This document shows positions 37,710-51,900 of a stretch of 64,000 bases of DNA, one piece after another. The DNA lies in assembly GCF_037038585.1 (NCBI RefSeq), contig NC_092525.1:24572867-24636866 (forward strand), given 5' to 3'. The stretch comes from Patagioenas fasciata (lineage: Eukaryota > Chordata > Aves > Columbiformes > Columbidae). The number at the start of each line of letters is the position of its first letter. Position 1 is the stretch's first letter. A program made the translations under genes and the position numbers. The notes under the pieces are model-generated. The model was not told where the DNA came from. It worked only from the letters and a program-made list of their open reading frames with translations, and did no database searches.

Positions 37710-40700
37710 TTAAAACAAAACTGCATTTTCAACAGTAATCTAGGAATCTGGAGTCATGTTTAGCTCACCTAAATGTGCTACCACATTTAGACTTCAAAGT
37801 AAATATTGAGCACAAAACTTCCTGAAATGCTCTGCAGATTTCTAAGTGATTGAGAAATGACCACAGTATTACTGGAAAAATAAAAAGTGGAATGAGAAAG
37901 ATGTGGTTGAAGAAAAAACTCATAATACTCTGTTCCGCTCTTGGAAAACAATTTTTCTATTGAGAAACAAAACTGGTAAGGCATGATGCTGTTTTATTTT
38001 TTGAAGCATACCACATGGTAACCATGATGAGTCAAGTCAAATGTGTTCAAACTGTGCAGAAGTTTGCTTTAAATACCATCAGCAGAATTATGCATGTGTT
38101 TTATTTCCTCAAGACTTACTCTTTGCTTTTCCATCAACTGCAAAAGCAAAAATAGCTTAATAATATCTTAGTAGACTTGATAGGGAACAGTAAACCACAA
38201 ACCGTTTGGTCTTACGTGATACAATATTGTCCATTAAGGACAAGGAAATCTGACTTGTTACTATAAAAACATTTTTTCACTACTTGCTGTGAAGAAATTG
38301 TAATCCACGTACACACTTGTGCACACATTTGTGGAAAGTGTTTCAAATAAGAGGTCCTACTGGATATTCAAGTCAGAAATTATTTTTATGAGAAATATCC
38401 TACAGTTACACCATGTTTTCTTGTTTAAATTGGGATACAGCAATTATGTTGGTACCAGACTTCCATCAATAACATTAGCAGAAATTAATAAAAATATTTG
38501 CTTAAAAGCACACTTTATTTTTCATTCACTGAACTGTAAATATTAGATAATGATAAAGCTGCAGATGATTGCTTAGTTATTGTCAGAGATGTAGCCCTAG
38601 CAATTAGCAATGTGTACAGTTTAAAAAAAGAAGTCAAATATTAACATAATCTCCAATTGATGTAACTAAAGCATCAACAAACTAAACGAAATATGGAAAA
38701 TACTTGCTTATCATGGCAAAACATTTAACTAGACTTGCAAAGTGCCTTCAATATAACAAACTCTTGTTAGATCTTATTAAGAGAAGGAAGTGAGATTATC
38801 CAGATCAGACAAAAAGGCTCCATAGCTAAACTGTTTTTAGCAAGATTTGCAGCCATTACACATAGAAAAACCTAGCGCAATCTCACTTAACCTTGCAGTT
38901 GTAACTCTGCTGGAACAACTCTGCATTATCACTACTTTTGCTAAAAAAAAAGAGACTTCTTGAAGATGAAAGATTGAAAATGCTAGCACAACTTACTATG
39001 AGTTATGTTGCTATTTTTGATTTTAAGGAATAAAAATACATTAAATTAAAAAAAACCCACTACATACAGATGACTGATTTAAATACCTAAACGCATCTAT
39101 TTCCTCTATAGGTGTTTCCCTACGGATGCGCTTCTATTTATATCTTATTTTACAAGAACGCTCAGGGACCTCAGAGGAAAATTTGTAGTTTGTAATCCTG
39201 CATAGTTCCCATCTCGGAAGCACATAAACTGTAAGAGAAGGAAGTTTCACTAGGAAGGCACAAAGTGATCAAGTCCATACATGCTTAACAGCCTAATACT
39301 GACTTTAATGTAACTTTTTTTCTCCTCTTCTACAAACTAGTATCTGTAACATACTTCCACTATTAATAAAACTTTTGTTGCTATGGTTATTCAAACTTTC
39401 CTGAGCACTCTAAGGATTTATATCAGATACAGGCTCTTAAGAGTAGCAAATCATGTTAAGATGCTCTCCCAAGAACACCAGTAACCTTTCACTAAAGTAT
39501 TTAGTGAATGCAGGCTATAAACTTGACACTTCACTGAACTTTCCTATTATGCTTTGAAGGCTGAAAACAAAGAAGTTGATCAAGGTTCCAACAAGCATTC
39601 TTTGTTGGGCAGATTTATTTTACTCTAGGAGTAACTGCATTGTCAGAATGATGTGGTTTAGCCACCCTACTTAGACCCACCAATTTTGGAGGGACTTCTT
39701 AATATACAATATCCAAAACCAGTCAGACAGTATATGCTTCAGCATCAACTCTAATTCTTCCAGAGATCCCCTTGCCTTCAAGCTATTCAGGTTGATTAAG
39801 TCAACACTATTTTCACTGAGTAATGGGATGAAGTGTTTCAGCTTTCTCAAGACAGGACTGAAGAAGGACTTCCAACTCTGGAGTTGACAAAAACATTCTC
39901 TGGTGTTCATCAGAAGCCAGAATAGTCCATACAGCTGCCTTACAAATCCAATATTGTTGGATGCTACCACTGACATACAAAAACACGCGTTAATTTACAA
40001 AGAGGTTGACCAGTCACTTACTTAGCAAGAGAAATATTCAACATGACTGAGTTTAAGACGAAACATGACGGATTTAGTACCTACCTGGTTAGGCAGGTAC
40101 CACACAAGGCTTTGGAAAGGCCTAGCATGTAGGATTGTTTCCCTTCAAATCCTGCAGTAAGCCAACTTTTAAGAAAGCTGCAGCATAATCAAATGAAAGG
40201 ATTTTCAGCCATCAGTAGTCTGAGGGATGTGTATATTTCCTTACACTCACCAGGTCTAATCACAGAAACCACTTAAGACTTAACACAAAACTTTAATCTA
40301 CTGATACACTGTTGGGATAATGGACTGAAAGAGCTCAGCCCACAATGCAAGATCACATCTGAAGGCTGACAAACATGACATGCACAATAACACATGCCCC
40401 ATCCTGGACAGGTAAATATTGTTATTCATCACACCAGTAAGTCCTGTATCACTGCCTAAAAAGAAAGGATATTTTTTTTTTTTTTTTCCTGGCAAGTGAG
40501 TATAACCTGAAAGCAACAGGTGATTTGGTATTTTGAAGGTTTTGTGCTAATTCTGTTACTTGGTCAGGGAACAAGAGAGAATATCTCAAAGTTCACAACC
40601 AGTGCTGCCGGGAGAACTGCTGCTTCTCAGCCAGTCATCTAGAAATAAATACATGCCTGCAGTTTCTCTAGATGCACTACACAAACCACTGTCAATGCTC

Positions 40701-42361
40701 TTACAGCTCAGGTTCACAGTCTAACTATTATGAATAATGTGTATTTTCCTTAGCGTGTAACAAATGCAAGGTAACACACTTTTACAATTTTCCTTTACAA
40801 TGACAAATGCAACTATGCTTACAGATTTCATTAGTGGCTGCATGTAAAACACTGACTTCAATTTATCGTTATCTTATCTTGTAAGAAGTTTTGTACAACT
40901 GACAAGAACATTTCAAACAGGTCCTTCACTTGCTGATAATCACCCATTTTATGTTCTGCTATGACAAGACTGCCAAAGCCAACAGAAAATGTTAAGCCAA
41001 AAATACTTTTACAAATCTTAGGAATAAAAAAAATAAATAACCTAGCTTAGTCACACACGGTTGAAATAAATGCGCACTACCTTGTCACCATTTCCTTAGT
41101 ATTTTTCTTTTAGTCTCACTTACGTAGCATCCATAACCTCACTGCTCAAAGGTCAGATCCTTGGAACATACACAGCACTATTGCAACTAAAATAAATTTA
41201 AAACTTCTTATTTTATCTGTTGTTCATTCACTCTTGGGAGTATACCAACACTGCAGATTTAGCTAAGTCATCAGGGCAAAAAGTCTTGCAAAGATGCCTA
41301 GCACTTTTATCTTGGAAACTCAAGAGTAACTCATTGTTAACTAAACAATGGCTTTCAATATTACCCTGTAAGGTATTAAGGTAACACACAGCATAAGTAG
41401 TGGGAGGGAAAGAATAACAGCTTCTTACAGGAACTGTTTTGGGAAGCACAGAAAGGATTTATGAACATTATCTTAACATGTAGCTTAAAAATAAGAATTC
41501 GACAAACCTCACATTTCAAATATCATTAAAGATTTGTTGAAATTTTCAAAATTAGAGCAAATTTCAGAAAACACTCCAGAAAACACATTCAAAATAGAAT
41601 TCTGTACAAGTAAGTGAATACAATAAAACATTTTCAATCTCTGAGGTTGTGGTTTTCTGGTGGTGGTTTTTTTTGTGTGCGTGTTTTTTCCCCCTCCTTT
41701 TGTACTGTTCTCTCTTTTTGTGTCTTGAGGACAGTTCAGTGAAGTATGCCTACAGGCAAAGTAAGCAAAACAAACATCTTTTACTAGTTTTAAATGTCTT
41801 TCAAACAATTAAAGTTCTTTTGCTTGTTTTTTTTCTCTTTCTAGTCTGAGTCTTTTAAGAAGAAACTGGAAGTTTTCTAAATGAATTTACACACACTAAC
41901 AGTGTTTCAGTAATTCAAATATTACGTATTGTTACAATGGCCCACTACTATCCTTACCTAAACAATCTGCCAATTCATACTTCACGTAGGAGGACACCTA
42001 AGGCAGCAGGACACCACTTCAGCTCCATTCCCCAGACGTTCTCCTTGGTCCACAGAAGGCAAGTCAAGCATCTTCCATTACAATGTTGTTATCAACAAGA
42101 ATCTTTCATGCATGTTTTTTTCTTACCTCCCAAGTCTTCAGAACAATGCTGTTTAATTGACCTTAAATTTAACATACTCTAGAAGGGTACTACCTTATAT
42201 CCAGAAATATTAACACCCTGAAAGAGTATGCCTTCTTTCTAACCCAAATTTATAGCATATATACTTAAAGTCACAAGGGTGATATCCAATACATATCATC
42301 ATAATCTTATCCAATAATAAAATACCACAGAAGAAAGTTTGCCAAAATAAAAATGGGAATA

Positions 42362-42367
42362 TTTATT
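42362..42367 (-). terminator. UCHL5: Distal candidate poly(A) signal of UCHL5
   Basis: A second canonical AATAAA on the coding strand, about 540 nt after the stop codon. It would give a longer 3' UTR. Its context is AT-rich, so the hexamer alone is weak evidence. Confidence 0.35.
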
Positions 42368-42842
42368 ATATTTTCTACTAAAGCAATGCAGATCTTTTGA
42401 GATTATACATCGGTCTTTGCAAATGTTTCTACAGCTAAATTCATACTTTTCGATTTTGTAAAAAAATTAGACACATACTTCATAAAAACAAAGACACAGG
42501 GTATGTCACTGAACAATTCAATAATACTGTAATTGTTAGTAGAGACGAGCAAAGAAAGCTCATGCTTATACTTAAACTCTGGCATTTGTATCGTTACCAT
42601 ATATTCAAGTGGGACAAAATGGGTACATTTCCCTTGTACATTTTTAGGTCCATTTCCAAAACTTTCAGAAATCAGACAGACTTAAATACTGAATTTGACC
42701 AAGAGAACCTAAACATTATTTAGCAGTACTACATGCACAAGATGCAGGGGAAGGAAGAAAATTAGACCCGTGCATACAGTACAAGACAAACTGTTACAAT
42801 TGTCAAACGTGCGCTGGACAAAATTTAAAGTTTATGAAAAGT

Positions 42843-42848
42843 TTTATT
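42843..42848 (-). terminator. UCHL5: Proximal poly(A) signal of UCHL5
   Basis: TTTATT on the plus strand is AATAAA on the coding strand, about 60 nt past the stop codon. The following coding-strand sequence is T-rich and includes TTTTGTCC, as expected for a downstream element. Use of this site would give an unusually short 3' UTR. Confidence 0.5.
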
Positions 42849-42906
42849 TGTTGTCATGAAAATAGTTTCAGAAGCACATAATTGTATGTATTTTTCAAAC
42901 TCATCT

Positions 42907-42951
42907 TCACTTGGCCTCCTGAACTTTCTTGGCATTCTGTTTTTCTTTTGC
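42907..42951 (-). CDS. UCHL5: UCHL5 terminal coding exon 11 (residues 318-331 and stop)
   Basis: Encodes [14 protein letters not shown] and TGA, after acceptor TTTTTTAG. It is the Lys-rich (KEKE-like) end that contacts the DEUBAD partner in the family. It differs from the human ending at two positions (V for A, A for T). Confidence 0.95.
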   Translation of the reverse strand, partial: AKEKQNAKKVQEAK

Positions 42952-45900
42952 CTAAAAAACAAAAGGGAGATGGTGTTAAGCTCTGATAAGACAAAGGTCT
43001 TCTTTTTGGAGCTCTGAATGTCTACTTACTATGATTTTGAACATTTAATAAAAAATACTGTAGAATGAGAGAAAAAAAAAAAAGTAGACCCTTCAGAAGT
43101 CTCTACTACTATTTTACTAGGTTCCTATATAAAGCCTTTCAAGAATACCAATAGGTTCAAATGTATAATACAAAAAAAACAATAAGATTAGGTAACTTCC
43201 ATAGGGAAAAGGAGAGGGGAAAAAAACACACTATTTTTAAAACATAGTTTAACCTTCACTTTTCATACCTCCATAATAATTTCATTTAATATAGAAATAA
43301 CTCTTCCTAGTGAAAACATTTCATGACACAAGAAAACATGGCGTTTAGATATACCGATTATCACAAATTAAAAGCTCTGAAGCAACCAAGATCTTCGTTT
43401 TTTTTTTATATCTTTCAAAGGAGCAGAGTGGAAAAAACTCAAAAGAGTTCCTACCAAGATATTTACAAACAGATCCTCATATACCTTGTACCAATTTCTA
43501 GCTTGAATTGGCAGAAAACAGCATTTTCTTCCTTACGAATTCAGTAAAAAAATGTTAGGCAAGAAGAGGGGACAATTCAGATGCAGTGCTAGCCATCTTT
43601 CTGCCAAAACATTTGTTCATTCTGAATCCAACCGCTGCTCATTACCATTTATCATTGGACAGGACTGGATCTAATTCAGTGGTTTAGAATTAAGATCTGT
43701 TACCACCAGCTGCTCAGGTCCACTGGGAATTTACTTGTAAAAGAAGCTTGACGGTGTTATAAATAACTCCTACTAACACAAAGCTGGATTAAAACTCCAC
43801 AAGTTACCCAAAGAAGGAAAAGATTAAAAACTGAATGCAAAAGTTACCGTCTTATAAACTCCTGGCCTGCAAACATACTTTCCTAAATAAATTCAGCTAA
43901 AGAATATGCTCATTAAATAATATTTAGCTCTTTTTTCATGATAATAATATAGAGATTCTTTTTTTAGTGTGAGTTCAAAATCAGGGATACTGTCTATGGC
44001 AGCCTGAGCAGATATGTAAGTCAGCACTGATCCGATTACAATTCAAGTACGTGACTAGCCATACAGTTTAATAACTTTGCCAAAGTGACAGATCCACAAC
44101 AATAAACAATCCTTAATACAAACCTTAATATTAAATCAACGTTAATAGCTAGACAACTTAAAAAGGGGAGCACAATTAGCCAGTAAATCAGTATAAGAAC
44201 AGAGAAATTGAACAGAACAAATTTCAAGCTACCTCAGTTATCGGAACCTCTGTACAAAGGTTGCCATCTAGTGTCGACAACTAGATAAGTCAAAACGCTG
44301 ACTACTCAAGAGTCCAGGTTGGCAAATGGGATCAATCTTGTACATATTTATCTGTGTATGTACACATTTAAATGATCTTCAGTTCAAAAAGGGATACTAA
44401 CATAGTATAGAGAACGCTACCACAAAGCAACTGGAGCTAGACATCACAATTTTAACAGGACTTTTAATTTCCCATGTAGCATCTTATGCCCTGTAATGTG
44501 ATAGTTTAGCTGATACCGAATTGCTTCTTCCTATATCACCATTAGAACTTTTTTTAGGTTATTTGCACAATAGTGCAAAGTTAGTTGGTCCCAAAATCTC
44601 CAGTCTAGCAATACACCTGAATGTAGCAGTTTAAATAAACTCATGCCATTTATGTTTCCAAGACATTTGACTGCATTTTGAAATTTAAGTAGAGGTATGA
44701 AGAATCATAGTAATATACTGTTTCCTAAAAGTCAGCTTGGAAATACTCACTTTTTCTACTAATGGTATTAACTGTTGGTGCTCTGCTAGAGTCTTTAATA
44801 ATTCCATGATGAAAGGCAGGTAGTTATGTTTTCTTCTAATGTTTTCAATCTAAAATAAATTAAAAGCATTAACAGAATTATTATATGTCTAAAGGGGGAT
44901 TTTTCCCCTCCCTGTCATGATTGTCCCTCCACCAAGAGCTGTAGTTATTTTTTACAATTCAGGCAGGTAAAAATAAAGTTGAAGCAACAGAATTCTGAGC
45001 ACACTGTGAGAAAGTGCATATCAGATGAATTTACTGCTTAAGGTACAAATTCTCTTAATGGTGTTTTGTCATAGTAGCCAAAAAACCCCCATGCTTTAAC
45101 ACTGAGAAGTAATACTATCGAAATTACACATTCAAATTAAATTACCCTCAAATTAAATTACAGTTCAACCTATGTATTTTTACAGTCCCTGGTGTAGTTG
45201 TGGCCTCAGTCAATACTGAAGACTTAAACCTTTCTGTAATGCAAATAACTACTTGTGTTATACTAAACACTTCTGCATCTTCTACAATGGTTCAGTCCTT
45301 CAGAAAGGGAGGTCATTGGGTTTTCAACCAAGAGGAATGACCTCTACAGACCCCAAGCAGATACCCCAACGTAAAAAAAAGTGTGGACTTTTAAGTGGTT
45401 TCCACAAATTTGCCCACATACAATGAGGAACTTTAAGGTTTTTTGCCCCCCATTTCATTTGTTTGCTCACTCTCACGCTTGGTAAAGCACATGCTTTTTT
45501 TTTTTTTTTTTTTTTTTAATAGTTTCTTAAATTGCAGCCTGATGCTGTGAAGCTTTAGAGACAGAGTAATACTTCACAACTTAAAACATTTACTGTAGAA
45601 ATATATCTGAAATTATCGTTAGAATTATTGAAGTCTTGGTGTGTACCTTCTAGAAACTAGTGAAAACATTTATTTTATTTCTTTATCCTTTGATATGTAC
45701 ATTTATTTCAAAATTTATTTTTAATCTAACCACCTTCTGTACCCAAAGAAAAACAGGGTAAGGAATTATAAAAAAAAAAAGTTACCCAGCTTTTTTTCCT
45801 TCCTCAAAATATTCCTTTAAAAATATTAGGCAATTATAAAAAAAGCTGCAAGTGATAACCTCAGAGAAACTTTCCCATCTCTCATTTTCATTAATAGTAC

Positions 45901-48900
45901 GAGCAGGTAAACTATAACAGAAGAACAACTCAAGTACTCCATGAAAGCACCTGCACTAAAAGCTATGTAAGTAGCTGTATGTCAGATTAGAAGATAAATG
46001 TGCAAACACAGAATGGATCTATACACAAAGTTCACAGAATCTGCCAGTTAGCTTTCATTATCAACTGATGCATCAACATTGTTCATTACTAACCACCAGA
46101 GCTGGGAGAGCTTATATGAATACTCAGTATAAAAAAAAAAAAAAATTATAACTAACACATCTAAATCCTTCTAGTAAAAACAAACAAAAAATCCTACTTA
46201 GTAATAGACCACTTTTATGTGTAGTAGTGTAATGAGCAACTCCAGCAAGAAAAGGCTGGTCAGTCTTCTGAGGCACACGGAGCGAGTTCTTTGTTCAAAT
46301 TCTAGAACTCACTGTGCCTAAAGAAAATATTTTATTGTGAGAAACAAGGAAGCGGTAAAACAAAGGGAGCTACAGAGACAAACTGACTTGTAAGTCTTAT
46401 CCTAAAAGGAAGTAACCTGATAACTAACCTGCACATTCAGGAATGCAACATGTATTTACATAACATTGTCTTCCTAGTACCCATCCAATTCCTTCAGATT
46501 AATTGCAACAGCCTCCCATAGATATAAAAGCTGGCTTTTTCTTAACAACTTTTCCAACAGTTTCATCAAAAGAGCAAAGGCTACGTACCTTATATCTTTT
46601 TAATTTTTGGTTCTCTTCTTCAATTAACATCTGGTACTTTGCAACTTCTGATTGTATAGAACTTAACATATTACTACTTTGATCTGTATCCATAGGCTCC
46701 TCCTTCCACACAAAAGAAAAAGTTAAATGGATGACATTACTGCATTTTTATTTTCTTTAATTGAAGTAAGTCTTAAGAGTTATATCTACCACAGATAGAT
46801 TCAGTTTTACTTATAGTTACAGGAACATTCAAGAAATTTTTGCAGTTAATCATAAGCAGATTAGCTCAGGTACCAGGAAAAGTTCTGCTACTACAGCAAA
46901 TGAGTCAAGACAGCCATGATGACACGGTCATGCTGTACCAAGCACTCAAACTAGCTCACTCAGATCTAAACAGACAGATACATCATAATCCTTCCCTGCT
47001 TTTTGTTTAGTGATGCTCCACTTGGAGCAAGGAAAGAAAGTGAATAATAAAACAAAGAAAGAGAACTATTATCAGAGAACTACCCCAGCAACTTAAATAC
47101 CGTGGCCTACCTCTGCAAGTTGCTGCTGTAGTTCTGCAATCCTCTGCTCATATATCATCTTTCTGTCAGATACAATAGCCATCAAGTTAAACCTTATCTC
47201 ACCTTCACTGTATCTAAATGAGAAACAAACAAAAAAAAATCACTTTCAAAATTAATCACTGACATGACAACTCAAAAAACTTTCTCCACAATTTCAACAC
47301 AATGGAATTAATCTTGTGGGGAAAAAAAAAAACAACACACCTATACGGATCTATTAATTTAAAGTTGTGCTCCAGATTCAATCTTGCCGCAAAATAAAAA
47401 TCAGACCTCAGATGAGCACTATCCAATATATAACTCCTAATAAGTTTCTATCCCAAAATATTACTATTCCCATCTATGGTCACAATAAATAAATTAAAAA
47501 AAAATATTGAAACTGTCTAAAAACCAAACCAAAACGTAATATAGTTGACAACAAAACTTGCGCAAGACTGTTGCACACAATAGTTTCTACTTTCTCATTA
47601 CTGTTGCTTTTCAGAAAAAGTTGGAGACGTCATACAATGTGAAAAAGAATATTCACCAATTAGACTAGAAGGCATTTCAGAGTTTAAATTCTCCAAATGC
47701 AATTTGGTGGCAATTTTTTGCTTACCAAAAGCAAAAAAAAAAGGTCTTCAAGTAAAGGACTTTGAAAATTATTTTCTAGAAATGGCATAACATCAACTTG
47801 TAACACATTTGGGGCTGCAGTTTGGGGTCAGAGCTACAAAGTAGGAAAACTTCTATAGCATGTTTTTCTAGCTTAAATTTCTAAACTAAGCCACATACCT
47901 AAGGAAAACCTGCTGTCTCTAAATACCAGCTGTATAAATATAGTTATTATCTGGTATTTGTAATTATACGCGTACACCCAAACTTTCTCTATGCTAACAG
48001 CACTCTTAGTTTTCACTCGCAAAGACACAGAGTTGTCTACCAGAATTCATCATCTCGCTCTTCCTTTTTCAGAGTATTAATAGGATCTCTCTTCACTACA
48101 CGAATACCTGCTTTGATTAAACATACAGGAACACAGCACATTTGAGACTTATCTATCATCACATTTGGCTCATCTTGGGCAATAGGTTCTTAAGTCACTC
48201 AGTGTTATGCACATAAAAAATTATGCGTAAGAGTAATTTCTTAGAAATTCAGTTGAAAGCCTTTAATTGAAGTAACTTAAAAATAAGGAATTCTAAAACA
48301 TATATAAGTGCTATGTTTTAAAAGCATCATTATGACCATTTACTTTTGTATACGTTTCTCTATGACAGGCCGTACAGCACTTATCCAGTCATCTTGATTG
48401 CATGCACCTAGAAAATAAACACAAAGAAAAAAAATATTTTTTGCAAAATCTATTGCAAATTCAAGACTTGCGTAATTCAGGCTTATGCAGCAACTTCAGA
48501 GTATGTAACAAGTTTTTCCTTGGGAACTCCAGTCTCAAATTACTCAGGTGATTTTTTTAAGAGGTGCAAGACACTTTTTCTAATAACAATATTCTGATAA
48601 TGTACTGGGCCAAAGCAATGGAGGAAAACTCATTTTTAAGGGCATAAGCATCTAACTTTTTTATATAGCAAGAAACAACGGGGGTGAAAAGTATGCTATG
48701 TAAGACTTCTATGACAAAAGAAACTAGTTGATATGACAACATAAAAGTAGGTAGCAAAAGAAAAACTTTGGATAATTACAGCTGTTCCATAAAAAATATT
48801 AAAGGGCATATGATAGAAAACTTTAAGATAAATGACAGAATAACTAGAGGTCATTACACAAGTTGATAATGTCATCTTAACAATTTCAAGACCTTAAAGC

Positions 48901-51900
48901 AAATGGAGAGACTCATGATCTTGTGACCATAAAAGTAATGTTACTGGTAGGTCTGCTGACTGTACAATCTCTCTAACCAGATTAAAGGTGCGATTTAGCA
49001 GCAAGTCATTACTCAGCCTAAAAATAAATATGACTGTCAAGAAAACTGGAAAAACACTCTGGAAATGGAGTTTGGAGCATATTGAGATGATACCAGACTC
49101 CAAAGAGAGTGCAGACACGTTAAAGGCTCTGTAGAGCTTTTCCAGACATAAGATGGCACACATACCACCAGTTAAGAAATATGACAAGACACAAAGCAGG
49201 AACAAATTCTACAGAGAAGAAAACTATGCTGAAAGTAGATATTATCTTTTAAGCCACTAGAAGAATATTTGCCATCTAAGAAGAACGAGGCCAGTGTGTA
49301 AACACCAGACACATAATGTATAAAATGCGTATGAAGTCAGCTGTATACATGTTCCCACAGAAGAAAGAAATGATAAAATAAATTGATAGTTTGTAATCAA
49401 GCTGGGAAACAAAACAGCTTTGAAAACATGACACAGGAATTCCCTTGAGTGAAAACACCACAAAAACGAAGACATGGGGGCAAATATTAGCAAAAGGAAT
49501 TGCGCACAAGAATTGTAAGGAAAGCCTAAAAGATTACACAGTTTTACCAGTTTTCACCAGGTTTTGTTAGAGACAGGTCAAAACACCACCATATTTCCTC
49601 AGGTAAGGAGAGCACATATCCACAAGAAGTGGGTTATGTGAACTTCTCTCTTGCAACAAAACTACTAAGGTATTAGAAGCCCACTGGATTGCACAACCTG
49701 TTCATTTGATTACTGAATGGAGAAATAATCAGAAACGCAGAGAAGCAGGAAGAAAACTTCCTTTTCAGACCAACAAAACTAAAATAATATAAATGACTGC
49801 AAAGAAGCACGAGCTTGAATAGCACGTTAAGAGAATGTTAAAGATATGCCTTATTTTCATAAATGACTTGGTTTGATCATATAGTATACAACTGATCTGT
49901 TGTAACAAGCTACTGTTAAAATGAAGGATGTTCAGAAAAAATATAAAATATTACCTAAATCAATTGGCCCTTCCCTTAAGCCATCTAGTTCATATAGCCG
50001 TCCATTAACAGGAACATAGCTTACAAAGTGAAATGCATCTTCTTCTTTTACTGAAGACTTTGCATCAAATTCAAACATTTGTTGTCTGCAATTAAAAAAA
50101 AAAAATCTGAGATGAAAAAGAATTTGCTCAAATTTTGCCCAGATTTAAAACACGCGTTACCTGGCAAAACTGTTGTGAACTTGCCGAATCACTTCTGAAT
50201 TACTTAGTGCCAAACCTTTCATCTGAAAGCAATTAACAAAATTAAGTTGTAAGCCAACATAGATATAACACTATGGTACTTAAAATACAGAAAAGAGTAG
50301 GCACTTACCGCAGCATCAAAACTTTGTGAAAATTCTTTAAATTCTGACAAAGTCTCTCCCAGATGGATATCTTGATGAGAGCAATTTAATAGCACACTTA
50401 CTATGGCTTGAGTAGCACAAGCATTATTAATTACCTAGAAAAAAGTTTTGAGAATTTGTTCAGTACTGATGACAAAAATTTAATTTAAGCTGGACAACAT
50501 TTTTCATTACAAGCACATGCTTTCTGTGCCAATTCACATTAGAGCTTCACAGGCAGCAACTCTAGTCTGAGTAGCCACAAAAAAGCCTTTGCTCTAGGAG
50601 ACTTAATAAAATGAGCTCTGCATGGTTGTCATATACAATTCATTGATAAAACTGTTATTTCACAATTCTACTTCAAAACTGTCACTCTGCCTCACCACCT
50701 CCCTAAAATGATTAATAAAGGACAGAGAAGAAATATAGCAACCCTCTGATCTCAGTAAAAAAACAAATAAAGCACTACTCAAAGCAAGCTGCCGAATTAC
50801 ATTATTAAACCTATGGTCTTAAAAAAAAAAAAGTCACCTCCCCCAAAGAGAATGTCCTTTAAATAATCAGAATTCAATAAAGTTCATTATGGAACCTGGA
50901 ATCTTTATAGAAAGGCCACATTGGACAAAAAAATTAAAATATCCTAGGGATAAACTAAAAAAAATTTAGAAGTGCTACAAGACAAAGATTTTTTAAAAGA
51001 TGGTTTGTGAACAATAAGCCATATGAAACTTCAGATTTTTCATTTTTTTCTTAATTTACAATCTACCTATCCTTTCCAACCTAACATTTAATTTACTACT
51101 CTGCATGACACTGCTCCTAAGTGTTAAATATGCCATTTTTAGAAAATATAAACAAATCCCTTCATATTACATCCATGTCTCTAATGTTGCTTAGTAATAC
51201 CTAAACTAAATTTCAGTATTTAAAGAAAGACACTACAAGGATTATTAAATATAATCTGAGATTTAATTAAAAGCACAGTAATCAAATGGTGTAAGACTAA
51301 AACACAAGGAAGACTTTGTCTCAGCAGTTTTTTCTCAGTGAGCTATAGAGAAGGAAAAATAATGTATTTTCAGTCTATGAGACTATTTTTCAACCAAAAC
51401 CACTACTTAAACCTTAGGACTGGGAGAGAGGGTGTTGATTTTGTATTAAAAATGAAAATTAGTTCAGGGCTCTGAATGCAAAACCACTTCCAACAAGAAA
51501 GGAGAAAATAATTAAAAAAAAAAAAAAGAGAGAGAAAGAACCACCAGTCTGTTTTACAATTAAAGCTAGTCCTTAACAAAGGAAAGCCTACTATGTTAGT
51601 ACTATAAACTACATCATATATTCATTTTCTATACTTCAGGGTATTCTCAGTTCAGATTATGTCTGTATATTGCAGATGATAAAAAATAATAACGCACATC
51701 TTAATTTAAGAAAAATACAATTTAGTTGACTTAAATGGTAATCAATGGTAGTCAACGACACATGCAGAACATATTAGCAGCTGAAACTCAAATTAAACAA
51801 ATTGCAGGTACACAAGGCTAGAGTTTACACAATTACAAAATAAAGGACATAGAAGGGAAATCCATCAAAAAAACCCACAAGCCACGGACTACTAGAATGA

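Larger units (their letters stand above)
22283..42339. other. Intergenic, between mariner remnant and UCHL5 3' end
   Basis: About 20 kb of AT-rich DNA with low-complexity A/C tracts, a C-run, a T16 run at 40472-40487 and a GC-richer island at 33838-34225. The longest open stretches (136 codons at 31592-32002 minus; 115 codons at 32218-32565 plus; 88 codons at 35933-36199 minus) match nothing I recognise. Confidence 0.6.
42340..42906 (-). other. UCHL5: UCHL5 3' UTR with two candidate polyadenylation signals
   Basis: Downstream of the stop codon on the minus strand there is an AATAAA at 42848-42843, about 60 nt after the stop and followed by T-rich sequence. A second AATAAA lies at 42367-42362. 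Either could define the mRNA end. The boundary given is the maximum inferred from the second signal; no transcript evidence is available. Confidence 0.55.

Noticed and set aside
48894-49509. Hydrophobic minus-strand ORFs in UCHL5 intron 6
   Set aside because: Translations of T-rich sequence give Phe/Leu-rich peptides; they lie between two well-defined UCHL5 exons and are not needed for a complete protein.
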